IMG/VR virus record: IMGVR_UViG_3300030107_001155
Span: 1-42,168 of that record
Length of the DNA stretch: 42,168 bases
From: a virus
Reading direction: 5' to 3' (one strand)
Shown piece after piece: positions 34,575-40,012 of this stretch. Positions within the stretch are counted from its first letter, which is position 1, and every line of letters begins with the position of its first letter. Position numbers and translations under genes: made by a program. Under the pieces are notes generated by a model, which worked only from the letters and a program-made list of their open reading frames with translations, made no database searches and was not told where the DNA came from.

Positions 34575-36221
34575 TTAGTATCCAAAGATCTGATTAATAG
34601 GTTGATAGGTCTGTTCTTTTACTTTATTCATCATACCTGCATGAGGTAGACCAGTTTGCCGTGTCATACACATATAACGCAATGCATCGTAAGCATGGTC
34701 TTCGGCTCTGGTATCTACATCTTCTGAGTTTGTTTTAGAAAGTGGCAAGGTAGGTAATGTCCTTATTAAGTTAGTACACGTAGAAAGTATACGTAGTCTC
34801 GGTTCACCGTTCTTTTCGTTTATACCTAATCTTCGGTGCAGTTCTATTTTACCTGCCATTCTATTTTTATCTGCAGGTATAAAACGTACACCGTTTCTTG
34901 TTAAGGTTTCAGCTATGCTAGGGCCAGTACCGTGTTTAGACCAGCAAGCTCCATCTAACACAGAAATATTCATAGGTGGATCATCGTACTCTAAAGCGTT
35001 GATCATTTCTGCCAGAGTTTCACCTGTATACCCTTTACTGTAAAGTTCTCGATAGATCCAGAAGTTGTTGTCCCAATCTACTGCACCCCAAAGTACACAG
35101 CTAGGGCTACTATAACCATAATCGGCTGCTCTAATACGAGGCCAGTTGTAAGGTATCTCAAATGGTTGTACCACATGCAAGTTTCTATCGAACTCTGAAA
35201 AGGCTGCACCGTCTGCAACATCCCAATCTCCTTCTAGTAAGCGTCTACGTTCTACTTCAGGAAGAGACAAAAGCATTGCTTCGTATTCTCCTGACTCTGC
35301 CAAGTGTGGATTATCTGTTAACCTAGCAGGAATAAATCGTCTTTGAAATAATGGCTCGTTAGGTTTTACAGGGTGATTCGGGCCATGTAATAAAGTACGT
35401 CCTGTCTCGTAATCTGTAGCCCAGAAAGGATCGTTAGGTGTGTTCGGGTCTATGAACATCTTCTTTATCCACCATCCACCACTACCACCGGGGTTAGCAG
35501 AAGCTCTCATGTACGTATCTATCGAGACATCTGTACTTCTAAGACGACTTCGTAGATAATCCCATACATACGGTGTAGGATAGTGACCTAGCTCATCAAC
35601 ACCAATCCAAGTAAAAGCTTGTCCTTGGTAACGTGTTACGTCAATGTCCTTGTCAACGTAACTGAAGAGTGCTGTTGCACCGCTAGGAAACGACCATGTA
35701 CTCTTAGACTCTCGAAACACAGCACCCGGAAATGCCTGTGGGTATATCTTTCGTGATTGATCGATAAGCTCTGTAAGTTCTGCTAACGTTCTTCTGAGGA
35801 GCAAAGCTCGATGATTTGTGTTGTGTGCGTAACGCAATAAATCCATTAACATTGCAAAGGATTTACCGCCACCTGCTGCACCACCGTAGAGTACTTCTTT
35901 TTCTGGAGCAGCTAAGAAGTCCGTTTGTGGGCCATCATTCGGACTAAAGAGTACTTGTGTGTTCTTGTCGAGTGTATTACGAACATGCTTCGGAAGTTTA
36001 CTTAACTTGTCTTCTAGGGCTAGACCACCCTTTTCCATTAACTTCTTTGCTGTGTTTAAACTCTTTTGTTGGTCTTGTAGCTTACTTAATTTTTTCTTGG
36101 CATCAAGCGTCTTCTGTTGCGAACTCTTGATTTTTTTTTTGGCCTCACGCTTCTTCTTTTCTATACGTGATAAGTTATATGAGCCTTTCTTGCCGAGTGT
36201 TAAACGTGGTCTACCTGCCAT
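34575..36221 (-). CDS. terL: Terminase large subunit
   Basis: This 548-aa packaging motor has an ATPase domain with Walker A (LYGGAAGGGKS, Lys120), Walker B (FTWIGVDELG, Asp209 and Glu210) and a coupling motif (SANPGG, 241-246). The RNase H-like nuclease domain shows acidic residues Asp367 (RAADYGY), Asp423 (SVLDGACW) and Asp508/Asp512 (AEDHAYDALRYM). It docks on the portal, cuts concatemers and pumps DNA. The first 80 residues are an unusual Lys-rich coiled-coil extension (KKKREAKKKIKSSQQKTLDA) ahead of the normal domain start. The start codon comes only two bases after the upstream stop, which suggests coupling. Confidence 0.95.
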   Translation of the reverse strand: MAGRPRLTLGKKGSYNLSRIEKKKREAKKKIKSSQQKTLDAKKKLSKLQDQQKSLNTAKKLMEKGGLALEDKLSKLPKHVRNTLDKNTQVLFSPNDGPQTDFLAAPEKEVLYGGAAGGGKSFAMLMDLLRYAHNTNHRALLLRRTLAELTELIDQSRKIYPQAFPGAVFRESKSTWSFPSGATALFSYVDKDIDVTRYQGQAFTWIGVDELGHYPTPYVWDYLRSRLRSTDVSIDTYMRASANPGGSGGWWIKKMFIDPNTPNDPFWATDYETGRTLLHGPNHPVKPNEPLFQRRFIPARLTDNPHLAESGEYEAMLLSLPEVERRRLLEGDWDVADGAAFSEFDRNLHVVQPFEIPYNWPRIRAADYGYSSPSCVLWGAVDWDNNFWIYRELYSKGYTGETLAEMINALEYDDPPMNISVLDGACWSKHGTGPSIAETLTRNGVRFIPADKNRMAGKIELHRRLGINEKNGEPRLRILSTCTNLIRTLPTLPLSKTNSEDVDTRAEDHAYDALRYMCMTRQTGLPHAGMMNKVKEQTYQPINQIFGY

Positions 36222-36223
36222 AG

Positions 36224-36391
36224 TTATTCTTCAAATGACTCAATAATATCTTTTCTACGTTTTTTGATACTTTCTTCTACGTCAAGTATCTGCTCTTCTA
36301 TAACCTCTTCCTTATTGTCACATGCACAAGGTTGATCTGGATCACACTTGCAACCTTTCTTACCACACTTCGGACAGAGATCATCTATCAT
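36224..36391 (-). CDS. Tiny Cys-rich (zinc-ribbon/knuckle-like) protein, 55 aa
   Basis: Read directly on the minus strand from the ATG at 36391. The first 24 residues carry six cysteines in LCPKCGKKGCKCDPDQPCAC, with CxxC and CxC pairs that could bind zinc. The rest is a charged helix (EEVIEEQILDVEESIKKRRK). The gene overlaps the upstream gene by one base (TAATG) and ends two bases before the terminase start. A DNA- or protein-binding accessory of packaging is an inference from position only. Confidence 0.62.
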   Translation of the reverse strand: MIDDLCPKCGKKGCKCDPDQPCACDNKEEVIEEQILDVEESIKKRRKDIIESFEE

Positions 36392-36561
36392 TATGCTCTT
36401 CTTTTTCTAATAGGTTTCTTAGCAGTCTTGGCAGATTGTATGAAGTTTTTCTTGGTAGGAGCACCCTTTGCACCTACTTTACGCATCTTCTCATTGCTAC
36501 CTGCAGCTATGCGTTTTCTCTTAGCGTGTATGTTTGCGTATAGTCCGGGTTTTGTTGCCAT
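36391..36561 (-). CDS. Tiny basic protein with PGLYANIHAKRKRI motif, 56 aa
   Basis: Read directly on the minus strand from the ATG at 36561 to the TAA at 36391-36393. It begins MATKPGLYANIHAKRKRIAA and continues with GSNEKMRKVGAKGAPTKKNF. I recognise this as the PGLYANIHAKRxRIxxGSxEKMRxxGxxGAPT pattern found in small basic proteins of many phages. The charge is strongly positive, so DNA or RNA binding is likely. The function is not established. Three bases separate it from the next basic gene upstream. Confidence 0.75.
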   Translation of the reverse strand: MATKPGLYANIHAKRKRIAAGSNEKMRKVGAKGAPTKKNFIQSAKTAKKPIRKRRA

Positions 36562-36564
36562 ATT

Positions 36565-36852
36565 TTAACACTTCCATCTTCTTCTTGCTTGTCGTATTCT
36601 GCTGTTAGGATTGTTTCTTGTCTTTGCAGAGGATCTTTTAAGTTGTCCTGCACTTCGAGCACAGTAACTCTTTCTCCTCTTAGCAGCTTTGCTGCCCTTT
36701 TTAACCTTGCCTGTTACGGCTGTTTTAAGTTTACTACCGGGATTTGCTCTTCGGTGTGCTTTTACACCTTCTCGTGTCATACCTGCACCACTCTCAGTAG
36801 AACGGTAATTCTTCTTAGTGCGTGGTATTGCTTTTTGTCTCCGTGGAGCCAT
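36565..36852 (-). CDS. Small Arg/Lys-rich protein, DUF6321-like, 95 aa
   Basis: This very basic protein contains GVKAHRRANPGSKLKTAVTG, KKGSKAAKRRKSYCARSAGQ and SAKTRNNPNSRIRQARRRWK with a C-terminal Cys. The VKAxRRxNPGSKLKTAV...SKAAKRRKSxCARxxG...SAKTRxxPNSRIxxAxRxWxC pattern is a widespread aquatic-virus family, which I recall as DUF6321; the number is from memory. The two cysteines and the clustered Arg/Lys suggest nucleic-acid binding, perhaps with a metal. It starts two bases after the preceding stop within a repeated gene junction. Confidence 0.78.
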   Translation of the reverse strand: MAPRRQKAIPRTKKNYRSTESGAGMTREGVKAHRRANPGSKLKTAVTGKVKKGSKAAKRRKSYCARSAGQLKRSSAKTRNNPNSRIRQARRRWKC

Positions 36853-37045
36853 TGTTAACGTCCAACTTTTTTCATCGCTATTTTATGAGCTTGTGTAAAT
36901 GTTTTTCCTTTAAGCATAAGTTTACGCATCTCTGTCATATGTTTCTTTGTATGATGTTCTGCGTGACGTTGCATTGTCTTCTTTTGTCTGTCTGTCAGAG
37001 TATCTTTTTTCTTTTTCTTCTCAGCCATTGTTAACGTCCAACTTT
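36847..37045. repeat. 23-base direct repeat at two successive gene junctions
   Basis: An identical 23-base sequence occurs at 36847-36869 and 37023-37045. On the minus strand each copy encodes the last residues KVGR, the stop, a CA spacer and the ATGGC of the next gene. Its core is the palindrome GTTAAC. A third junction (near 37410-37420) has a one-base-shorter version of CGTTAACAATGG. Such shared junctions allow recombination between neighbouring small genes. Confidence 0.85.
36855..37028 (-). CDS. Tiny His/Lys-rich protein, 57 aa
   Basis: Read directly on the minus strand from the ATG at 37028. It begins MAEKKKKKDTLTDRQKKTMQ, continues RHAEHHTKKHMTEMRKLMLK and ends GKTFTQAHKIAMKKVGR. The LTDxQKxTxxxHxxHHTxxHMxxMxxLMxxGxxFxxAHxxAxxxVG pattern is familiar from small marine-phage proteins. 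The clustered histidines and His/Met content suggest metal or nucleic-acid binding. The stop and the following start lie inside a 23-base repeat shared with the previous gene junction. Confidence 0.72.
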   Translation of the reverse strand: MAEKKKKKDTLTDRQKKTMQRHAEHHTKKHMTEMRKLMLKGKTFTQAHKIAMKKVGR

Positions 37046-37417
37046 ATCTTTTTTATATTTTGCCACACGACCACCGTAAGCATATACTTTTGTATAAGGA
37101 GAAGGTAATTTTTTCTTTTTAGAACCTTTATCTATTTTTGTATACATAGAAGGTAATTTTGGTTTCTCTTTATCAAGTTCTTTAATAAGTTTTTCAATTT
37201 GTGGATTAATTTTTTCAAGATCTTTAATATTATAAGGATTTATATTATCACTTTCAGGACTAGTATACTCTTGTACCATAGATACAATCTCTTCAGGATC
37301 TAATGCACTGAGTAATGATTTACCTTTTTTCATTAGTTCTTTAACACTTTTAACACCAATTTTACGGACTACTGCTGATGCGAATGGTGCTACGAGTGGT
37401 GCTAATTGAAGAACCAT
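37031..37417 (-). CDS. Lys-rich protein with YAYGGRVAK C-terminal tag, 128 aa
   Basis: The N-terminus is hydrophobic/amphipathic (LQLAPLVAPFASAVVRKIGV), with a helical Lys/Glu middle (NPQIEKLIKELDKEKPKLPS). An internal duplication, LPSMYTKI and LPSPYTKV, brackets KKKK. The C-terminus is VYAYGGRVAKYKKDKVGR, sharing YAYGGRVAKYK with the protein at 22212-22736. No enzyme motif is visible. It probably is a small virion or packaging-associated protein, judged only by position between terminase subunits. Confidence 0.62.
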   Translation of the reverse strand: MVLQLAPLVAPFASAVVRKIGVKSVKELMKKGKSLLSALDPEEIVSMVQEYTSPESDNINPYNIKDLEKINPQIEKLIKELDKEKPKLPSMYTKIDKGSKKKKLPSPYTKVYAYGGRVAKYKKDKVGR

Positions 37418-37419
37418 TG

Positions 37420-37734
37420 TTACGATTTCTCTGCTGAACTCTTTGCTACTCTGCCACCGTAGGCATATTTCTTAATCATGCCACCTTTATTCATCATCTT
37501 AAAATCTACACCACTAATCTTTCCATCTTTATTCTTGTCTAGTTTTGTTTGACCACCAACTAAACCACCTGATGCACTCCCTTTTTCTTTTTTTTCTATT
37601 CTTACACGAGTACTTTCTTTATTCATGCTCTCTTGTATTTCTTCATCAAATAATTTTTTAGCTTCTTTTAAATTTTTTGCTTTACCTTCATCTATATATC
37701 CTTGTAGAATATCTCTCATCATATCATCAGCCAT
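37420..37734 (-). CDS. Small protein with EF-hand-like loop and YAYGGRVAK tag, 104 aa
   Basis: After a charged helix (DEGKAKNLKEAKKLFDEEIQ), residues about 68-80 read DKNKDGKISGVDF, a good EF-hand/dockerin calcium-loop pattern (Asp1, Asn3, Asp5, Gly6, Ile8, Asp12). It is flanked by ASGGLVGGQTK and NKGGMIKKYAYGGRV, the same two modules as in the 22212-22736 protein. The calcium loop may fold the tag in seawater-like calcium. The gene overlaps the small terminase stop by eight bases. The function is unknown. Confidence 0.65.
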   Translation of the reverse strand: MADDMMRDILQGYIDEGKAKNLKEAKKLFDEEIQESMNKESTRVRIEKKEKGSASGGLVGGQTKLDKNKDGKISGVDFKMMNKGGMIKKYAYGGRVAKSSAEKS

Positions 37735-38155
37735 CGATTGTTACCTCCACATCTTTAGGTTGTTCTTTAGCAGGTAACATAACAATGCCATGTATGACTT
37801 CACCCTGCACTTCCGTTACTTGTTTACGTCCTATACCTACTCTATCGAGTACCGCTTCTGCACTCTTGAAACGCATATCCATCTGATTTGCAGGAACACT
37901 ACCATCAGAATCTAAACCTTCAGTTATACGATGAGCAGCTTTAACAGAGTACGAGGCCAGCATTGACCTCGTTCTCTCTAGTATTTCATCTCGTAAAGTA
38001 TTCATTAACCAAGAACGACTACTCTCTTTGTAGCCAGCCTCGATAACTGCGTCCTTTACTTTACCGCCATTAGCTATGAGACAGTTAACAAACTTTTCTT
38101 GTTTGTCAGTTAACTCACGTTGACGACTTCGTTGTTGTTGAGCACTAGGTAGCAT
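37727..38155 (-). CDS. terS: Terminase small subunit
   Basis: This 142-aa protein has the N-terminal helix-turn-helix pattern of the terminase_2-like small subunits: RELTDKQEKFVNCLIANGGK, then KDAVIEAGYKESSRSWLMNT, followed by a helix and a C-terminal strand region (GEVIHGIVMLPAKEQPKDVE). The small subunit recognises packaging DNA and stimulates the large subunit. It is about 1.5 kb upstream of terL with five tiny genes in between, an unusual insertion. The start overlaps the preceding gene's end by 11 bases. Confidence 0.85.
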   Translation of the reverse strand: MLPSAQQQRSRQRELTDKQEKFVNCLIANGGKVKDAVIEAGYKESSRSWLMNTLRDEILERTRSMLASYSVKAAHRITEGLDSDGSVPANQMDMRFKSAEAVLDRVGIGRKQVTEVQGEVIHGIVMLPAKEQPKDVEVTIDG

Positions 38156-38504
38156 GATCTGGTGTTAAACTTTCTTTTCTACGTGCCATAACATCTACGT
38201 CTTTGTATTCTTTTACATCGTGACCTAAGTCTTTATTCATTTTCTTTATTTCATCTTCTGTAAAACATCCAAACTTTACGATACCTTTTACAACCTTTTT
38301 AAAAGTTGTCATAATAGAACGATAGAACATGTATTCGTTTTCCTGAAGAGACACCATACATTCTTGCTTTGTCTGATAACTTGCTGAAAGCATCTGAATC
38401 CATCCTTGAGGTGGTACACCTTGAATATTTGTAGCTATCATGGCTGCTATGAAGAACTTAGTTGTAGCTTGTTGTGCTGCTACTAGATACAACAGCATCA
38501 TCAT
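38145..38504 (-). CDS. Hypothetical protein, possible exported/membrane N-terminus, 119 aa
   Basis: Three ATGs in a row open the gene (first at 38504), with GAGG a few bases before. The first 25 residues are hydrophobic (LLYLVAAQQATTKFFIAAMI) and could be a signal or anchor; the remainder is soluble, with cysteines (QECMVSL, KFGCFTEDE) and a Lys-rich end. The 5' 47 bases overlap the acidic leader gene. I do not recognise the family. As the second gene of the late transcript it might act at the membrane or in head formation. Confidence 0.55.
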   Translation of the reverse strand: MMMLLYLVAAQQATTKFFIAAMIATNIQGVPPQGWIQMLSASYQTKQECMVSLQENEYMFYRSIMTTFKKVVKGIVKFGCFTEDEIKKMNKDLGHDVKEYKDVDVMARRKESLTPDHAT

Positions 38505-38805
38505 CTTCCTCTTCTTCGTCTAAGTCTTCTTCTTCTTCCTCTTCATCATCTTCTTCATCTTCATCATCATCTTCTTGATCATCATCTTCAATCTCTTCAA
38601 TTTCTTCTTCATCTTCATCATCCTCGTCATCGTGAGCAACTTGAAGTTCTTTGAGTTTCTTTTCCAAGATGAGCATAGCTTCTACAGCACCTGTTATCTT
38701 GAGAGAACGAGCTTGTAGTTCTCTTTGTTGCTGGAGTAAATCTTCTTTCATCTTGAGAATTGTAGGAGTATCGAGAAGTGCTTCTTGTTGTTGTTGTTGT
38801 GCCAT
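38458..38805 (-). CDS. Acidic Asp/Glu-tract protein, first gene of the late block, 115 aa
   Basis: The N-terminal half is a Gln/Leu-rich helix (KMKEDLLQQQRELQARSLKI, VEAMLILEKKLKELQ). The C-terminal half (residues about 58-104) is almost only Asp and Glu, with short breaks, and it ends SSSSTTSYN. AAGGAA stands nine bases before the start. It is the first gene after the leftward promoter and its long leader. Highly acidic tracts may mimic DNA, bind basic phage proteins such as those at 36.4-37.4 kb, or inhibit a host DNA-binding protein; none can be proved. The low complexity makes homology hard to detect. Confidence 0.65.
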   Translation of the reverse strand: MAQQQQQEALLDTPTILKMKEDLLQQQRELQARSLKITGAVEAMLILEKKLKELQVAHDDEDDEDEEEIEEIEDDDQEDDDEDEEDDEEEEEEDLDEEEEDDDAVVSSSSTTSYN

Positions 38806-39080
38806 TGTAGTCTATTCCTTGTATGTTATATGATTATAGTAAGAGAAAAAGAGATACATATGTACGTACTTTTATGTCGAGTATTACGTTTGTATATTAT
38901 CTCAACCTTGTGTGTAAGGAAAGTCTACGATTTACGAACTACGTTCTTTTACGAGTACAAGAAAAATGCTCAATAGACACTAATCAAGTATGTACGTTTG
39001 TAGGTAAATTCTCTTTTTCTCTTTAATGAGGTAAAGTATAGTATATGTGTATTGCGTGTTAACTTCGACTACCTATTTTA
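38806..39080 (-). other. Long untranslated leader of the late transcript
   Basis: About 335 bases separate the leftward promoter start (near 39142) from the first late gene. Apart from a possible short leader peptide (39081-39131), I see no gene. Short palindromes occur (ACATATGT, GTACGTAC near 38858-38870), and a perfect TATAAT lies at 38833-38838 without a -35 partner. No terminator is visible, so the leader may serve RNA-based control or host factor binding. Confidence 0.5.
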
Positions 39081-39131
39081 TTACATTATAATTATTAGGT
39101 GAAGGTATGTAAGTAACACAACCAAGTACAT
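39081..39131 (-). CDS. Possible 16-residue leader peptide
   Basis: Just after the leftward promoter, AGGAGAGAG stands directly before an ATG at 39131. The frame encodes MYLVVLLTYLHLIIIM and stops at 39081-39083. The product would be a short hydrophobic peptide, possibly a regulatory leader. The expected 5' untranslated length is only about 11 bases. The purpose may be only ribosome binding to protect the RNA. Confidence 0.3.
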   Translation of the reverse strand: MYLVVLLTYLHLIIIM

Positions 39132-39148
39132 CTCTCTCCTAATATACT

Positions 39149-39176
39149 ATTATAGTGCAATAATGTAACATGTCAA
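39149..39176 (-). promoter_or_regulatory. Leftward sigma70 promoter (late block)
   Basis: On the minus strand, a perfect TTGACA (39171-39176) is followed after 16 bases by a perfect TATAAT (39149-39154). The expected start is near 39142. It points to the whole 34-kb block of packaging, structural and lysis genes. The bases 39177-39206, upstream of it, are an A/T tract suited to an UP element shared with the rightward promoter. Confidence 0.85.
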
Positions 39177-39206
39177 TAAAAAAAATAAAAAAATTATATT
39201 TTATTC

Positions 39207-39234
39207 TTGACAAGATGCTGTAGGGGTGTATAAT
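39207..39234 (+). promoter_or_regulatory. Rightward sigma70 promoter of the small RNA
   Basis: On the plus strand, TTGACA (39207-39212) is followed by a 16-base spacer and TATAAT (39229-39234). It is the mirror of the leftward promoter, 30 bases away. The start would be near 39241. No gene follows on this strand; instead a short structured RNA and a terminator do. Perfect -35 and -10 elements predict strong activity with host RNA polymerase. Confidence 0.85.
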
Positions 39235-39240
39235 ATAGAC

Positions 39241-39354
39241 ACAGTCTTCATATAAGAGAAGAATAAGAGATCAATATGATTCCTCTGAAGACAATATAAC
39301 TCATAGCACCGTAGAGCTACTACATAGTTAAAGTAGTCTACGGTGTATTTTTAT
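39241..39354 (+). ncRNA. Candidate phage small RNA, about 110 nt, two hairpins
   Basis: This short region has its own consensus promoter and terminator and holds no convincing reading frame. The 5' half folds as a bulged stem: GTCTTCA (39244-39250) with TGAAGAC (39286-39292), GAG with CTC (39256-39258/39283-39285) and GAAT with ATTC (39261-39264/39279-39282), around a 14-base loop (AAGAGATCAATATG). The 3' half is the terminator hairpin. The region between (about 39293-39306) is single-stranded and AT-rich. The arrangement is typical of regulatory RNAs. The target and function are unknown. Confidence 0.65.
39307..39354 (+). terminator. Intrinsic terminator of the small RNA
   Basis: CACCGTAGA (39307-39315) pairs perfectly with TCTACGGTG (39337-39345), and the inner CTAC pairs with GTAG with one bulged G. 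The stem is followed at once by TATTTTTATG. The other direction lacks a T-run, so it works on the plus strand. The next gene on this strand does not exist within the window. Confidence 0.8.
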
Positions 39355-39734
39355 GTATAAAGATGATTACTATGACTACAATACTACTCCAGAATAGTCA
39401 TCAAAGCCTAGATGTACTCTGAAAAATAAAAAAATAGAGCAGCTAGTAGTATAGAGGGGTACATAGGGGAGTGGCCCTATATGGGGTACAAAAGAAGAAC
39501 ACACGCACAAAGTCCTCTAAGAAAATTCTGTATAAATTGTATTGACTATATAAGCAACAGAACAATTACTGTGCAGTATACTTAGCCAACAACATAACGT
39601 AGGATATTTTTTTTAATTCTACTGACAAAAATGACTGTAGAGGGCAGGGAGGCGTAACTTAAACCCAGCACTCTATAGCTATCTTGTCCAATGTTATCAG
39701 CATCTAACTATATTATCTATATCGATTGAGTAGG
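39355..39734. other. Non-coding region with two imperfect hairpins
   Basis: This stretch of 380 bases holds no gene I can support. It contains a GC-rich island (39455-39490) with ATAGGG/CCCTAT (39463-39468/39475-39480) and GGGGTAC repeated at 39456 and 39484. A longer imperfect hairpin spans 39635-39678: eight pairs, two one-by-one mismatches, then GC and GGG/CCC pairs. Neither has a T-run in the proper place. Candidate uses are an origin or a regulator-binding site. Functions are not known. Confidence 0.45.
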
Positions 39735-39769
39735 CAAAAAAGAACCCTCTGCATTTACGCTACAGAGGG
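39735..39769 (-). terminator. Intrinsic terminator of the right-end minus operon
   Basis: On the minus strand CCCTCTG (39763-39769) pairs with CAGAGGG (39745-39751) with an 11-base loop, followed by TTCTTTTTTG. It is a strong Rho-independent terminator 35 bases after the 61-aa gene. It isolates the operon from the control region on its left. Confidence 0.85.
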
Positions 39770-39804
39770 CTAAGTTTAGGGAGGTATTCAGTGTATCTAT
39801 TTAG

Positions 39805-39990
39805 TTAGCAAATCTTTCTTATTTTCGTTACCTCCAAATACTTTTCCTTCTCTCCCTTGTTATTGCTTTTCATAAATTTTTCGCCAAAAGCATACTCAAA
39901 AACAATTTCTTTAATTTCGTTACTAACAAAATCAACTAATTTGTTTTCTAATATCACTATTATTTCCTTTTCAGTAATTCTATTACGCAT
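39805..39990 (-). CDS. Small charged helical protein, 61 aa
   Basis: I chose the ATG at 39990, preceded by AAAGG, because a longer frame to 40083 would run 70 bases into the upstream gene. The product is helical and charged (RITEKEIIVILENKLVDFVS, EIVFEYAFGEKFMKSNNK) with a basic end. No family is recognised. It is the last gene before the terminator of the right-end operon. Confidence 0.55.
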   Translation of the reverse strand: MRNRITEKEIIVILENKLVDFVSNEIKEIVFEYAFGEKFMKSNNKGEKEKYLEVTKIRKIC

Positions 39991-40012
39991 TGTTTTGCCT
40001 TTTTTTACGTTT

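Noticed and set aside
38833-38838. Perfect TATAAT close to the first late gene
   Set aside because: No -35 element is found at 16-18 bases; in AT-rich leaders such hexamers arise by chance, so it is only mentioned as part of the leader.
38785-39026. Two plus-strand frames (63 and 67 aa) in the late leader region
   Set aside because: They run against the leader transcript, overlap each other in different frames, lack ribosome sites and end inside the control region.
39455-39490. G-quadruplex in the GC-rich island
   Set aside because: Only three GGGG runs are clear and the fourth is GG, with a competing ATAGGG/CCCTAT hairpin; too weak to call.
39541-39590. TTGACT and TATACT as a further plus-strand promoter
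   Set aside because: Their spacing is about 29 bases, too long for sigma70.
38806-39804. tRNA gene or attachment site in the control region
   Set aside because: No cloverleaf, T-loop motif or long direct repeat can be seen; the hairpins do not fit a tRNA.
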